Positions 35,601 to 45,183 of a stretch of 64,000 nt of DNA are shown here, in pieces (positions within the stretch are counted from its first letter, which is position 1; each line of letters opens with the position of its first letter). The position numbers and the translations under genes were made by a program. Where the stretch lies: the NCBI GenBank assembly GCA_903813345.2, contig CAIIXF020000008.1:10941278-11005277 (forward strand), given 5' to 3'. Under the pieces are notes generated by a model. It worked only from the letters and a program-made list of their open reading frames with translations, ran no database searches and was not told the DNA's origin. This DNA is from Owenia fusiformis (Eukaryota; Annelida; Polychaeta; Sabellida; Oweniidae).

Positions 35601-36647
35601 GTGATTGAAAATGTTAACTAACTCCTGGGTCTACTTTTACTGGTAATTCTGAAGCCCTGTTCAGTGGATGGGACTTAAATTGAGACATTTTTGAAATAAA
35701 TTGATGATTTTTCTTTTTCCTTCAGCAAACATTCTGCAGACAATGAGAAATGATGGGAATGTTCTGGTTGCCGTGGATACAGCTGGTCGTGTGCTGGAGT
35801 TGGCGCAACTTCTCGTAATATATAAAATATAACACTTCAGAGTTAAAAATATGTCATTTTATCTGATATAATTTGTCTTGTATAAAGTTGTCTCGTTGTC
35901 TCCTTTATGTAATTGTCTGAGTTTTTAACAAAAGTTCATGATTGCACCTTACATAGTATATTAGAATGACCATGTTTGTATTGGCCAATCCTGCATAGTT
36001 GTCTAAAATTCTTGGTGTCATAACTGTAATTATTTTGGATTTATCATTAAAATCATGGAGAAAAGCACAAATTCTAGGTTAAATAGGAGAATTCTTTTAC
36101 ATATTTATTGAACCACAAGGTTGGACCAAAATATTCTTAACACTTCTTTTTGCTTTTTAGGATCAGCTTTGGCGAACAAAGGAGTCTGGTCTGATGGCAT
36201 ATTCTCTTGCCCTACTCAACAATGTCTGCTACAATGTGGTTGAATTTGCCAAGTCACAAGTAAGATAATCAATATAGTTTTGTTATTTTGTGATAAATGT
36301 CGTGGGAATTCTGCCTACAATGTGTGGAATAAGGAAAAAAGAAAAATCAAACCTACGACGTTCCGACATTTTGTTACCGAAACTAACCGTTTCAGTAACC
36401 AGCGTAATCGAGTGGATCACCAGGGCTAGTGCACCTCTCTATGACTTTGAATATTAGGACATTAGAAAGATGTCGTATAATCCAATAATAATTGAGTCAC
36501 TAAGAATTTTGTTTCTTGTTATAGATGGAGTGGATGAGTGAAAAAATAATGCGAACATTTGAAGATCGTCGGAATAACCCATTCCAGTTTAAACACCTTC
36601 AGCTGTGCCATAGCCTTGCAGAGCTGGATAATGTGCCAAGCCCTAAG
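23523..36647 (+). CDS. CPSF2: CPSF2 (CPSF100), exons 1-8, residues 1-324, 3' end missing
   Basis: CPSF2 is a nuclear subunit of the cleavage and polyadenylation factor and histone-cleavage complex, and the non-catalytic partner of the CPSF3 endonuclease. Eight exons (23,523-23,671; 24,013-24,172; 24,384-24,489; 25,190-25,319; 34,674-34,789; 35,726-35,814; 36,161-36,259; 36,525-36,647) splice in frame (972 nt). They follow human CPSF2 from MTSIIKL through NVPSPK. The metallo-beta-lactamase fold spans about residues 1-220 and the beta-CASP domain begins after it. The zinc-binding HxHxDH motif is degenerate (SYPDHYHLG, residues 61-69), while GHMIGG (152-157) and AVDYNHK (173-179) remain, as expected for a pseudo-enzyme. 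About 460 residues are absent; the next exon (VVLAS...-like) was not recognised to 64,000. Intron 4 hosts an antisense gene. Confidence 0.97.
24013..24172 (+). CDS. CPSF2: CPSF2 coding exon 2
   Basis: 160 nt, starting after TTACAG and ending CAG|GTAAAA. It encodes [20 protein letters not shown]... through [14 protein letters not shown] and completes a split lysine codon from exon 1. It holds the degenerate zinc motif: relative to catalytic HxHxDH, only the last His (H67) remains, with Tyr62, Asp64 and Tyr66 replacing the others. Confidence 0.95.
24384..24489 (+). CDS. CPSF2: CPSF2 coding exon 3
   Basis: 106 nt between TTTTCAG and G|GTAACA. It encodes [20 protein letters not shown] and then [15 protein letters not shown], which aligns with the human [18 protein letters not shown] region. 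It ends after one base of a glycine codon. Confidence 0.95.
25085..25158 (+). repeat. Dispersed repeat in CPSF2 intron 3
   Basis: CATGACATCTCATTTCTTCT and GTGAAACAGAAAGATGCTAT match the reverse complement of 4,895-4,965. It lies about 30 bp upstream of the exon 4 acceptor. Confidence 0.55.
25190..25319 (+). CDS. CPSF2: CPSF2 coding exon 4
   Basis: 130 nt from TTTCAG|GG to AGAG|GTAGTA. It encodes [20 protein letters not shown] and then [23 protein letters not shown]. It contains the retained lactamase-fold His (H153) and Asp (D175) positions. It ends two bases into an arginine codon completed 9.35 kb downstream. Confidence 0.95.
25684..26306 (+). repeat. CCGTCC...GGGTCCTTTATTT repeat, partial copy in intron 4
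   Basis: It shares CTGCACAAATTAAAACTGCT, ATTCGGATTGAGTCATATCC, the AAGTAAAATGTTCAAGGTCA block and the terminal GTGGGTCCTTTATTTA with 21,664-22,590. The middle portion has deletions and scrambled GACTAACTGA words. It is followed immediately by a LINE fragment. Confidence 0.7.
26300..26665 (-). mobile_element. Non-LTR retrotransposon (LINE) fragment, linker before RT
   Basis: On the minus strand one continuous frame reads [20 protein letters not shown], then [20 protein letters not shown], then ...[12 protein letters not shown]. This is the characteristic segment between the endonuclease and reverse transcriptase of Jockey/CR1-class LINEs (W..IN..LG.., then A..FN.YF.NVG..L). Neither the catalytic endonuclease nor the RT motif is present. 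It is a short dead fragment in CPSF2 intron 4, antisense to CPSF2. Confidence 0.85.
28101..29555 (-). CDS. Major facilitator superfamily transporter, nodulin/NFD4-like, intronless
   Basis: 484 residues, starting [13 protein letters not shown]. The ATG at 29,555 has a strong context (ATCATGG). The upstream in-frame extension would need a GTG start and soon meets a stop, so I rejected it. About 12 hydrophobic segments are visible, near residues 13-36, 50-70, 77-97, 106-128, 142-165, 179-201, 276-296, 305-326, 346-365, 371-395, 405-426 and 445-467. A long polar loop (about 202-270) separates the two six-helix halves. The TM2-TM3 loop carries the MFS signature-like FDLFGPR (69-75). The best family guess is the nodulin-like/NFD4-like MFS group; the substrate is unknown. 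The frame is uninterrupted and lies antisense in CPSF2 intron 4. A monocarboxylate or amino-acid transporter relative (SLC16/SLC43-like) is the alternative. Confidence 0.9.
   Translation of the reverse strand: MDLKNRKLQKYVSLSIGILAYFMLGIVFTFNAYAIALKHAFNYTQTELEYIASSGDLGFCFSFPAGIVFDLFGPRVSCIISLVLTALGFGLMSTATNFRIFFTSKSWLFCAFYFMASVGTQFIYTASGVVNCKNFDRKHTGKILGLLQAVFGISPAIFSALYGGLFVQGHIEDAENQKLAEFLLMLAVLSVCINTFGVVMLETLPEVTAAYDIGQLELIDTNENKIAERNTLQNVTLYNRSDEMNETTPIAGKKISNQPIVEEMKWWQISKTPQFYSILFICIITGGTGGTLTNNITTLVKSAQVHINAIAFTVTIPILASIGRLIGGAVQDYISQKWPDIPKSSTLLFPVTLTCISQIVLVFFNQCFAGLMSASAMAVMAFAFFYVQVYTITVDLFGMKYFAQNTGLMTVGHAVGMVLFQKLFALNYETYSPPGSQTCYGELCTQWFFVLTSILCFFAIVLNFCLMKIERDKRLQYEEESQDS
29872..30580. 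repeat. Older dispersed repeat split by a LINE insertion
   Basis: The part before 29,928 (GGGGGGGTGCGTTTTCCTG) and the part after 30,425 (ACTTGCGTGGCCGAAGGAGG, then GCATGCTCCCCCAGAAAAG) line up with the uninterrupted copy at 31,195-31,400 (GGGGTTGCGTTTTCCAG, CATGCTCCCTCATGGAAAA, CAATCTGAGCGTTTTTAAGG). A LINE 3' fragment therefore landed inside it. Confidence 0.7.
29928..30425 (+). mobile_element. LINE 3'-end fragment with AT-rich tail and 8-bp TSD
   Basis: The plus frame reads [20 protein letters not shown], then [20 protein letters not shown], then ...[11 protein letters not shown]-stop. This is the C-terminal region after the reverse transcriptase in CR1/Jockey-type LINEs (YNTRN, RTNYGK, WNSLP). 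The short 3'UTR ends in an ATAAATAAATAAAATAAATA tail. The direct repeat AAAATATA flanks it at 29,920-29,927 and 30,426-30,433. It is a typical 5'-truncated insertion. Confidence 0.88.
30606..30857. mobile_element. MITE with GGATCCAGG/GAATCCGCC termini
   Basis: The left end CCACGGATCCAGGATTTTG and the right end CCCCCTGAATCCGCCATTTG are inverted relatives. The interior has G-runs and a GGCGAACC word. It resembles the element at 4,665-4,888. The minus-strand frame across it (30,588-30,857) is repeat-derived. Confidence 0.6.
31195..31460. repeat. Second copy of the GCGTTTTCC...CATGCTCCC repeat
   Basis: It aligns with the two halves flanking the LINE at 29,872-30,580 (shared GTTGCGTTTTCCAGAAAATA, GCATGCTCCCTC, GAAGACGTTATTTGG, CAATCTGAGCG). 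This uninterrupted copy shows the pre-insertion state of the LINE target. Confidence 0.7.
32021..33090 (-). mobile_element. Mariner-like element, internally deleted, with ~188-bp TIRs
   Basis: It is flanked by TA on both sides. The ends CAGGGTGTCCCAGAAGTAAT and, inverted, CAGGGTATCCCAGAAGTAAT continue into inverted repeats about 188 bp long (32,021-32,209 and 32,903-33,090). Between them the minus strand shows remnants of a mariner transposase N-terminus: [14 protein letters not shown], then after a frameshift [20 protein letters not shown], then [12 protein letters not shown], and later SESTMYNAL. The DD(D/E) catalytic region is absent. It cannot encode transposase. Confidence 0.88.
32291..32611 (-). 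pseudogene. Mariner transposase remnant (N-terminal helix-turn-helix)
   Basis: The reading frame is broken near 32,560 and in an A-run at the presumed start, and it ends after [14 protein letters not shown]. The recognisable part is the paired helix-turn-helix DNA-binding domain only, with no catalytic acidic residues. It lies antisense to CPSF2, inside intron 4. Confidence 0.75.
33388..33765 (+). mobile_element. TACCC/GGGTA transposon, copy 2 (378 bp), with 9-bp TSD
   Basis: The ends are TACCCTTTGCATTCGTTCGA and GACTCTGCACGCAGGATA. The perfect 9-bp direct repeat ATATACGCG lies at 33,379-33,387 and 33,766-33,774. It is almost identical to the reverse complement of 48,268-48,644. The core carries TGACGTCAT (33,532), CTATATATGG (33,512), CGCGCCAATCAG, a CGTCGGCCAAATTTGACC-type near-palindrome (33,488-33,509) and GGGGGCGGG (33,690). 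No open frame of note. Confidence 0.9.
33488..33700 (+). promoter_or_regulatory. Promoter-like motif cluster inside transposon copy 2
   Basis: A full CRE (TGACGTCA), a CArG/TATA-like CTATATATGG, CCAAT in both orientations (CGCCAATCAG, TTAACCAATGA, CTGATTGGTGG) and a GC box (GGGGGCGGG) occur within about 215 bp. The same motifs persist in copy 3 except for small changes. Motif presence is seen directly; promoter activity is inference. Confidence 0.35.
33930..34412 (+). repeat. CCGTCC...GGGTCCTTTATTT repeat, 3' partial copy
   Basis: It shares AGGGAACTTTCTCATGTA-like, ATGGCAGGTTTTGTGATTGA, TTTGAGATATTTGACGTCAA and the end TGTGTGAGCACAGG...GGGTCCTTTATTT with 21,960-22,590. The 5' CCGTCC part is missing. 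It is the same orientation as the other two copies. Confidence 0.75.
34674..34789 (+). CDS. CPSF2: CPSF2 coding exon 5
   Basis: 116 nt from TTCCAG to ATGA|GTATGG. It encodes [20 protein letters not shown] and then [18 protein letters not shown], matching human [20 protein letters not shown]. It ends one base into a threonine codon. Confidence 0.95.
35726..35814 (+). CDS. CPSF2: CPSF2 coding exon 6
   Basis: 89 nt from CCTTCAG to CTTCTC|GTAATA. It encodes [20 protein letters not shown] and then RVLELAQLL, the start of the beta-CASP region. It ends in phase 0. Confidence 0.96.
36161..36259 (+). CDS. CPSF2: CPSF2 coding exon 7
   Basis: 99 nt (33 codons) from TTTTTAG to CAA|GTAAGA. It encodes [20 protein letters not shown] and then [13 protein letters not shown]. 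Phase 0 at both ends. Confidence 0.96.
36525..36647 (+). CDS. CPSF2: CPSF2 coding exon 8 (last seen in window)
   Basis: 123 nt (41 codons) from GTTATAG to AAG|GTCAGT. It encodes [20 protein letters not shown] and then [20 protein letters not shown] plus K. Human CPSF2 continues VVLASQPDLECGFS; no exon with that sequence was found downstream. Confidence 0.95.
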
Positions 36648-36789
36648 GTCAGTCACATCTTTTCATAGACATTGGTTGTTCAGTTCTATTGCTGTGTTTT
36701 ATGTTGGTTTCAGTTATATATGTTACCATTAGTCCTGCATTTAATGGAGTGGTACAGGGTCTCATTGCGAGACTATGTTGTTTGAAGTG

Positions 36790-37215
36790 TTTATGTCACT
36801 CAGTGCTCTTTTGTGACATATCATGAGTTGTTTTATCTCACTTCATGAATATTTGTTGACATATAATGATGTGCTTTTTGTCACAATGTGTTATTTTGAT
36901 GACATATAATGCAATGATTGATGATATGACATATAATGAGATAGTTACCCTGTGTAATATGTGACATATTTTGAGATTTTTTATGTCTTCATACATTGTA
37001 GGTGACATATTATTGAGATACCGGTAGTTGTTTTATATCATGTGTTGTGTGTGTAAATCTGTGTTGAAGGTTTTTTTTTTATAGTATAGTCTTTATTGAG
37101 GTAAAGTCAATACATTTTCGGCCACCAATCGTGTTGAAGGTGACGTATCACATGATAGTTGTTTAGTCACCCTCTGTTGTAAGTGACATGTTATGTGATA
37201 GTTCTTTTTATTACC
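36790..37215. repeat. Degenerate GTGACATATAATGAGAT repeats
   Basis: About eight imperfect, irregularly spaced copies of TGACATATAATGAGAT / GTGACATATTTTGAGAT words. An ancient minisatellite is likely. No coding potential. Confidence 0.55.
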
Positions 37216-37459
37216 ATGTGTTGGTGACATGCAGGTGACACACAATGAGATGAGGTGATTAACATCAGCTTGCAATGATTTTACTTTGTGGGGCTCACAT
37301 AATATTTTACTGTATAGAATTAGATCTGATTTGCTGTATTGTTTCTGGTTCTTTGTAAAGATGTCAGCATAAACTACTTTATAAGGTATAACATAGTGCA
37401 TTGATTGGATTTGGAGAAATCACTGGCTTAGTATTCATTGAAAAGCTGTATAGTGCACT

Positions 37460-37506
37460 ACATTGTACTGCACTGTACTGTATTGTACTGCACTGTACTG
37501 TATTGT
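37460..37506. repeat. CACTGTACTGTATTGTACTG short tandem repeat
   Basis: Two and a half copies of a 20-bp unit made of CACTGTACTG/TATTGTACTG halves. Confidence 0.75.
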
Positions 37507-37984
37507 TGAATTGTACTTTACATTGGTTATATTCCTCTCTCTCAAAAAAAGTTATTTCATCATGTTTAGGGTCATTCTGACTATGTACATTGTGGTCCTC
37601 GTCATGTAAATGATATGTGAAACTATAGTTAAACTGACCGGAGGTCAAAACGGAACTCTGTTATCTTGGTTCAAAATATATTCAAAATCCAGCATAACTT
37701 TCTGTTTTGTCATTTCCTAAATGTCATGAGACCTAAATGTGGTTTTTGCTAATTTTCTCAACTTTAGAGTTATCTGCCACTAAAATTCACACAGGATATG
37801 CCAGTTGAAACAACTACATCTAAATTACTTTTTGCACACAGGGGAATTTAATACACACTTTAAAAGTGTTAATGAATCATTTTCCACTTATTTAAAGATT
37901 GATATAACACTCGTCTTGTCACAACCAATAAGTGATGACAAATCATTAGAGCCATTAGAACAACCATTTTTGTGATCAGTTCTT

Positions 37985-38100
37985 CAGGTTCAGCATTGGC
38001 ATTTGCCATTCAGCATGTGACGTGTGCTGCAAATCGTTATCTTTTGTAACCATTTTTCCAAGTTGTGATATTTTGTCATGTGAATGCCTTGTTTTGTAAT
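37985..38100 (+). mobile_element. GTCACCAC-family MITE copy (degraded)
   Basis: It retains TTCAGCATTGGCATTTG, GTGATATTTTGTCATGTGAA and TGCCTTGTTTTG in the family order. The palindromic end is lost. Confidence 0.4.
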
Positions 38101-39732
38101 ATTTGATGTACACAAAATGTTTTTTATCAACTTATAATCTTGGATAATATCAGGGTTATCGTCACAGGTGACACTGATATTAATATCACAGTGGCATGCA
38201 GTCATGTCAGTAGATTAATATCATAGTGGCAGTCTAGTCAAGGTGAGTTTTGACTAATGATGGTTGGTGGGTTTGAGTATACATAAGGATTAGTGGCAAT
38301 TTGTAATGATTTAATTAATGACCTTTGTGTATATTTGCACACTTCTCATGAATCATAATTTCATTTGAGACGGCTAGTAGATTAATCCTTCTCATCTAGA
38401 TATTAATAATCTTAATTTCCTGTATGTACATGATTGATGGGCATTTTGGGTTTCATTTTTGGGATGTTTTGTGTAGGTTGATATTGCTTGTGAAGTCGTA
38501 TTTTTCCTTTGTTAAAGTTGATGAACTAATTAAATCCTAAATGATGAAATTTGACATTCTTTTGATGATTTTGTTATTTTGAAGTTGTTTTCACAATGTT
38601 TCTATTGTAATATAGGATTCATCCATGGAATCACTTTTCAAAGTTCCTTATCATGTTCGATTTTGATACTTAGATCATTTCTGATACGTCAATGACCAGA
38701 ACTTTCCTTTGATAAGATTATCCATCAATATCAACATCTGACCATTGACGTCTTCACCCCTTAATTTCTCAATTAAAGTCCCTTTAATTGCTTCAATCAT
38801 TGCTAAACTAATGGAATTAAAGTCCTCAAAGAGTCATCAATATGATAATACAAAGTCTCACGAATACCAGCTTTGGCTAGTTAGCTAGTTAAATGAGCAA
38901 TTATTTAATTTAGTAGCATTCTGAGGGTAACATCTGACTTTGATGTTCATATGAATCCTTATGCTTTCGCATGTTGATTGCTATCAGGTGTAAAAAACGA
39001 GACCCCATAGAGAAAGGTTTATGGGCTAACGTCACCCATGTTGGAATGTTATCTCGGAACAATTGAATTATAGAACATTAAAGCAATAATACAAACGATT
39101 TTTATCACATAATAAAGTGAGATGTTGGTGTGATGCACTCTTTATTGCTAATCTGTGTATTTATGGCTCTCTTATGTAACATATGTATAAACTCGTTTAT
39201 TTGTTATCCACCATAGATCCCACATCTTTGTTTCTATGGTAATAAAACAACGCAACTAGTGAGCAACAAAAACACAGTGATATATTTTTATTGCATTTTA
39301 GTCAAAAAGACAAACTAACAATACATCAAATGATATAACAAACAATACGTACATTTTCGTGAAAGTTTCATATTACATGTACTGAGCTATTACTTGCTTT
39401 GATCAGCAGTAATCTATTAATAGTAGTTTTGCAATGGAATAAAATAAGCGAGAAAACATTTAATTTAAATTAAAATGTGACTATAGCCTAGAGTTGAAGA
39501 AACAAATCTTCAAGTTTTTCATCAAAATTTCCCCTCAAAGAAGTAATCTTATTTATAAACAACCCATGATGTGAATACAAAAATGTTGATAAACTAAAAT
39601 AAATCTCTCAAATCCTATATTTATCCTCTAACCTGTTAGCTTTTTATTATCCTGTTTTTGTCCAAGTTTATGAGGCATTAATGTTATATCTTCAGCCATC
39701 TTTGAATTTATTATACAAAATAAACATAAGAT

Positions 39733-40296
39733 AGATCTGCCGTCCAACTCTTCGACAGGTATATTACATTGGCCGTGGGATAATCTCAATATCCTGAACC
39801 TCATATAGGATAATCTCTATATATTTCTTATATTCGAAGAATCCTATTTTACATTTAAGTACCCTAACATATTAGATCTGCCGTCCAACTCTTGGGCAGG
39901 TATATTACATTGGCCGTGGGATAATCTCAATATCCTGAACCTCATATAGGATAATCTCTATATATTTCTTATATTCGAAGAATCCTATTTTACATTTAAG
40001 TACCCTAACATATTAGATCTGCCGTCCAACTCTTGGGCAGGTATATTCCATTGGCAGTGGGATAATCTCAATATCCTGAACCTCATATAGGATAATCTCT
40101 ATATATTTCTTATATTCGAAGAATCCTATTTTACATTTAAGTACCCTAACATATTAGATCTGCCGTCCAACTCTTGGGCAGGTATATTACATTGGCCGTG
40201 GGATAATATCAATATCTTGAACCTCATATAGGATAATCTCTATATATTTCTTATATTCGAAGAATCCTATTTTATATTTAAGTACCCTAACATATT
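39733..40296. repeat. Tandem array, four exact 141-bp units
   Basis: Units begin AGATCTGCCGTCCAACTCTT at 39,733, 39,874, 40,015 and 40,156. Spacing is exactly 141 bp and the array ends at 40,296. Units differ at only a few positions, such as TTCGACAGG versus TTGGGCAGG in the first. Each unit contains GGATAATCTC twice and a TTCGAA palindrome. Although 141 is divisible by three, all plus frames are stopped within the unit, so it is not a coding repeat. Confidence 0.95.
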
Positions 40297-40731
40297 TATT
40301 AATTTTCATAAAACATATGGAAAAGGTTAGGGTAATGAACTGGCACTCATTGCTTTCAAGGTCGTTGATTTCAATTTATATCAATCTCAATCTGGAGCTT
40401 TTAAGAGATGATGAATACGAGATTACGCACTCATGACAGGTAAGATAGATGGCCTCAATTTGTGTTGAAACCTCCTAGAGGTTATATCGTGAGATATTAA
40501 TGACACCTGTTAAGTTAGATGATTGAATTCGGGAATTACAATATCTTGTGACATAAGACATATTGCAAATGACTGTAATGGTTTCCTAACATTGTTTTTT
40601 TCTTTGTAGTTTAAAGGTTGTTCACAGTTTTTCACAACATTTTTTTATTATTTGTTTTTTATTCATTTTATAGAGATTGATGGCATACATACAATTTTAA
40701 AGGTACGTTCAGTAAAATCAGACAAATACAT

Positions 40732-40829
40732 CATCTGAACACATGGCTCCAGAAGTCAACGACTATGGTCCTTCCTTCTACTTCTCCGGAAGAGCGATGT
40801 ACGAGTTCTGAAGGCCTGTGTTCAGAGGA
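40732..40829. other. Foldback segment with ~26-bp imperfect inverted ends
   Basis: CATCTGAACACATGGCTCCA and AGAAGTC on the left pair with the reverse complement of GAGTTCTGAAGGCCTGTGTT and CAGAGG on the right. A CTCCGGAAG palindrome lies in the loop. A 22-codon open frame (MAPEVNDYGPSFYFSGRAMY plus EF, then stop) runs from 40,743. There is no homology I recognise. It could be a tiny MITE. Confidence 0.4.
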
Positions 40830-41096
40830 TGGAAAAATTGAAATGTTTTACAATCATCCTATACAATTATCTTATTCAATTATCTTATACTTGCAAAATA
40901 TCTCACACTAAAATTCTAGGTGAAATATTCTCATAATGTTCAAATGTCCAAAATTATGGGTTATTGCAGTTACTCTGAATTAATTAGTTGTTCTTCTCTT
41001 TTCACCAAATTGAAGACGATTGTTACTATGGAGATGGCACATTCAGCAACATAAGAAGTCATTTTGACTCTCATGTTTATATTTACTTCTGTTTTT

Positions 41097-41238
41097 ATGT
41101 CACCACCACAAGTGGTGACACATTGTTATTCTGTAGTCTCCATCTTTTTGTAGACAGTATTCGGCTGTTGATATTTGGCATCCAGCATTCAATGGTTGGT
41201 GTCTGTAACAAATGGCAGGTGGTAACATGCTTGTTTTA
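41097..41238 (+). mobile_element. GTCACCAC-family MITE copy (near complete)
   Basis: It begins TGTCACCACCACAAGTGGTG followed by ACA, continues TATTCTGTAGTCTCCATC, TTTGGCATCCAGCATTC and TGTCTGTAACAAATGGCAGG, and ends TGGTAACATGCTTG. The 104-codon frame across it (40,988-41,302) is repeat-derived. Confidence 0.75.
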
Positions 41239-43552
41239 TTTTTTGTATGCATTTACCATTGTATCACCACACTGGAATAGACTAATCCCCATGTGCCAGT
41301 GATCTGAAAAACATAAACAAAAATAATGATAGCACCTTTAATATTCTGTTGAAATGTCGTCTTAAACATTTTGTCGAGGGTGAACGATCTGTATAATTAC
41401 TGCTCTCTTGCATAACATACAATGTACTAAAGTACAATGTATATCTGTTCATTAAAGTTATGATAAATGCATAATAGATATCATGTATTTTCTATATTTG
41501 TAAAGTACAAAAGATTAGAAACAAAATTATGATATATTTTTTATTGAATTTGTATTAGCCATAAAGGTTTTTTATATTTATTTTTTTATTTAGTTCTTGA
41601 AGCCATAATGGTTAGGTTGACATTTCTGTTGTACATATTAATAGAATATTGGCTATTGCACATATTTAATCAAAGTTTTTAAGTTCGGCATAACCCAGCT
41701 AACTGTAGAACAGATTAGAATATTATCACAAACATTCTAGACGAAGCAAAATATTGCTTATAACGGCAATGCATGAAGTTTTGTGTGGAGTAAACCCCTC
41801 CATTTGTCTTTCTGTCTCCTTGTCTGTCTGTCTGTATGTCCATCCATCACAATAATTTGAAGATCTCTGCAAAGTACATGCATGGCTTTGTGATACTGAA
41901 ATTGAAGATATTTGAAAGAAGATCACATATATTGTATTTTTCTGATTTCAAAATGGCCACTCGAGCCTTGAATTTGTAGAAAATCTGAGGTAATTTCACC
42001 AATGCTTTTGATGTGCAACTCTAGGGTTTCAACAGAAGATTATAAATATTACAATGTGACATATTTCAGGTTCATGAAGAATTAGCTTGTTAAGATGTGC
42101 TACACTTTGAAGTTGCAGTTTTCGTATTACACAATGTACATTTTGATGAACTATATCATCAACTGTATAAATGTTTATTTGCCATGATGTCCAGAATTCA
42201 CTCATTTTCACCATTTATGCTTGCTAAATGAGAAAAGTTGTTGTACCAATCACGGTGACACACTCATTCCTGCCCATTCAGCTGTAATTTTACCAATACA
42301 ATTAATACCTTAAGCAGCTCTTATGGTATACTGTTTGTAAGATAAGTTTGATATCTCATTTTGCAAAATCTGTTATTGTTTACTCGACTTGTTGTTTTTA
42401 TATTATATCTAGACTTAGATGAATTGCATTTTGATACAAAAAAGCTGTTGCAATTCCTACTTTAGAAAATTGTTGTTTCCATGTTGGATTTTCAATTTGA
42501 CACCCCTGGAAGTTGAGGCATTGGTCTGAGGTAATGCGAGAATGTTCAATTAGCCTGTCACACTGTTCCTGAGATAAGTCGGAGTGATAGAAGTTAAAAG
42601 TGTTATTTCGGATGTTTTTATGAAATTCAGGAAGTTGAAGAATCTTAAATTGATTGAAGTCAACAGAATATCTGGCATTGACTAATTGGTCATTACATCA
42701 TTAGGATCTTTGTAAATATTTAATCTCTACGTGGTTATTTTTCATTTTAAAAATACAGGGTGGCTTGAAATGTTCAGTCGTCTAATTTTGGAATTGATTT
42801 CTTAATAGTGGTATAATTTTCGAAATTTTGTATATAAAGTGCTCGGTTGATAAAACTGTGGTGTACTTTAACAGATCTACAAAAGAAAAGAAATCATGTT
42901 TTCTATTCAGGTATGCTCTTTTTCATAAATTGTTATGATGTGAAATCCCCATTTTGGTCACTTTATAAGTCTTAGTTTAAATGTGATGGGTCTGTGGATT
43001 TCAATAAATATTTTTAATTCTTCAATGTATAATACTCCTTTTAGATTTACAGTCATAGATAGTGTACAAGTATATACATGTAAATATATATGCCTTATTG
43101 AAATCAATGTTTCTCATAAACTTAATGTCTGTTGGAACAGGACGATCTAAGCTTCTCAAAATACATTCACCACCTTCATCTAAGGGAAAACTTCTAAAAG
43201 GAAACTTTATAAATCAAGATGCGTCACCTTGAAGTTTCTAATATATGGCCACGCAACATGCTACTGCCATGACTAAATGTGATTTAGTCTGCTAAATTGT
43301 TTCCTAATTCTAACTTAGTAAATTGAATTGTTTCCTGAATTTAGACTCGATGTATTGATAAATCTGTGCAATTACCGAAATGTTTCCTCTTTACTTTGAT
43401 TTGTTGATTACTCTTGGCAATCATTGATTTTATCAAGAAGATATAAGATGCCTTAGCATGATTACAAATGGGTCAATTATTGTCAAATGGTCAGATAACA
43501 TTTTGTAAGTTTAAAACTAATTATTGCAATTTTTTTACCAATAGTTTTTTTA

Positions 43553-43650
43553 GTCCCCCAACTTTTTTGTGGACTTTGTTCGTCATTTGGTGTTTGGTGT
43601 CTGTAACAAATGGCAGCTGTTGACATTTTGTATGTTAATGCCTTGCTTGT
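43553..43650 (+). mobile_element. GTCACCAC-family MITE copy (truncated)
   Basis: It has CCCCCAACTTTTTTGTGGAC, GGTGTCTGTAACAAATGGCA and GACATTTTGTATGTTAATGC followed by CTTG. It lacks the palindromic GTCACCAC end. Confidence 0.65.
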
Positions 43651-45183
43651 ATTTTAATCTGATTTTTTCATGATATTCTAATAAATTTGAAAATATTAAA
43701 ATTCTGAATGATTGGATTTTTCAGAATTTTTTGTTGTACTGTGGTACTGCAGTCCATTATTTTTGAAAGTAATTTCCATTTAATGATGACTGAAATAGAA
43801 ATGAAGCTTCGTTATTGAATATTTTTACGGTTAGGTAATCTGCCCCCCCCCTAACCCGTATGATCTTGGAAACAGACAATCACATGAGGGTGTATTAGGC
43901 ATCATTGGAAAGGTTATTCAATTATTCAGCTATTCAATTCCCTATGTTGACTTATTATTAATGAAGAAAATATTCTAAGAACACAGAGGTATTTGAACAG
44001 CTTTAACTTTCCTCCTAGGGGAGTTAGTCAAAAAAATTTTGCAAAACATGTCTAATTCATTTTTAAGAAAACCTAGAATGTTTCAAGTCAAAAGATGAAA
44101 CTACGAAAAAAGTTACCAAAAATATTCCTTAGGGGGTAGATCTGCCCCCGCCTCCCTAACCTTGAAGGGTTAATCCTCTTTTAAAATGCATGTAGGATAG
44201 CGATAAAATATAAAACAAAATACTAAATGAATCTCATTCAGATTTTAGTCAAAACAAATCTTAATTTCAATCTAAAAGAAGTATGAAAATGTTCACTTTA
44301 GAACAATGTAAGTCATCTTCGTTTCATTTCATCTTAGAAAATTGACCCACCCTTTGATCGATTTCTAATTTATTTCAACAAAACCTGTTCAGAATTTATT
44401 TTGTACTTTGTACTGGAATGAGATGTTGAAAGACCTGTTCATTTCAAAAGAAAATATGCTGTTGATGAAAGAATAAAACATATTTGTATTAGTATTACCA
44501 CTTAGACTAATGAATTTGTCTTTAAAAGTATGTAATTTTGTAATAAAGGATGCCTATCATCTCATATACTCTGTGGTTTGATGTATTTTCCTACCCTGAA
44601 GCTTTAGAGAATGTAAAGTCATAGTCTGGTTGATCATAATGTTTGGTTTTCAAAAGGACCATTTTAAAGTTGAAACTTTTAAAACATGAGTCCTTGTTTC
44701 TGTACTGTTAAGCAAAATGCAGCAGGGTGATAATATTCATAAGTGACTAGGAACCTGAACTATTGGATTTAATACATAGGCAGATGGAACAAACAGGGAT
44801 AACCTATCGGATCTTTTATGATACAAATATATTTTATGACTTTTTCATGTCTAAGTACCCCCATCAAACCTATTCAGCAAATGACATGCTCACCATATTT
44901 ATCATTATTTCATTTGTGAGATTAGCAAAAGTGGTTTGTTTTCTCAGATTCCATTTTCATTTTGTGTGTCATCACGCATGTTGGTCTCCTTTACTGTGTT
45001 ATCATATGTGTTAACTGCACCCTTTGCTCCAATCATTCCTTTGCATTCTTATTGGGATGTGACATTATGGTCAATGTGATTCCTACCTTAGGGAGCTTTC
45101 CTTGTCCTCGAAATTAAATCACTCGAATAAATACATTATTTGGAAATAGAGATCCAATAGGGAATTCACGAGATTATTGAAAT

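Noticed and set aside
40988-41302. 104-codon plus-strand frame
   Set aside because: Its C-terminal half is the GTCACCAC-family repeat, which gives the same peptide fragments at other copies (46,790, 59,119).
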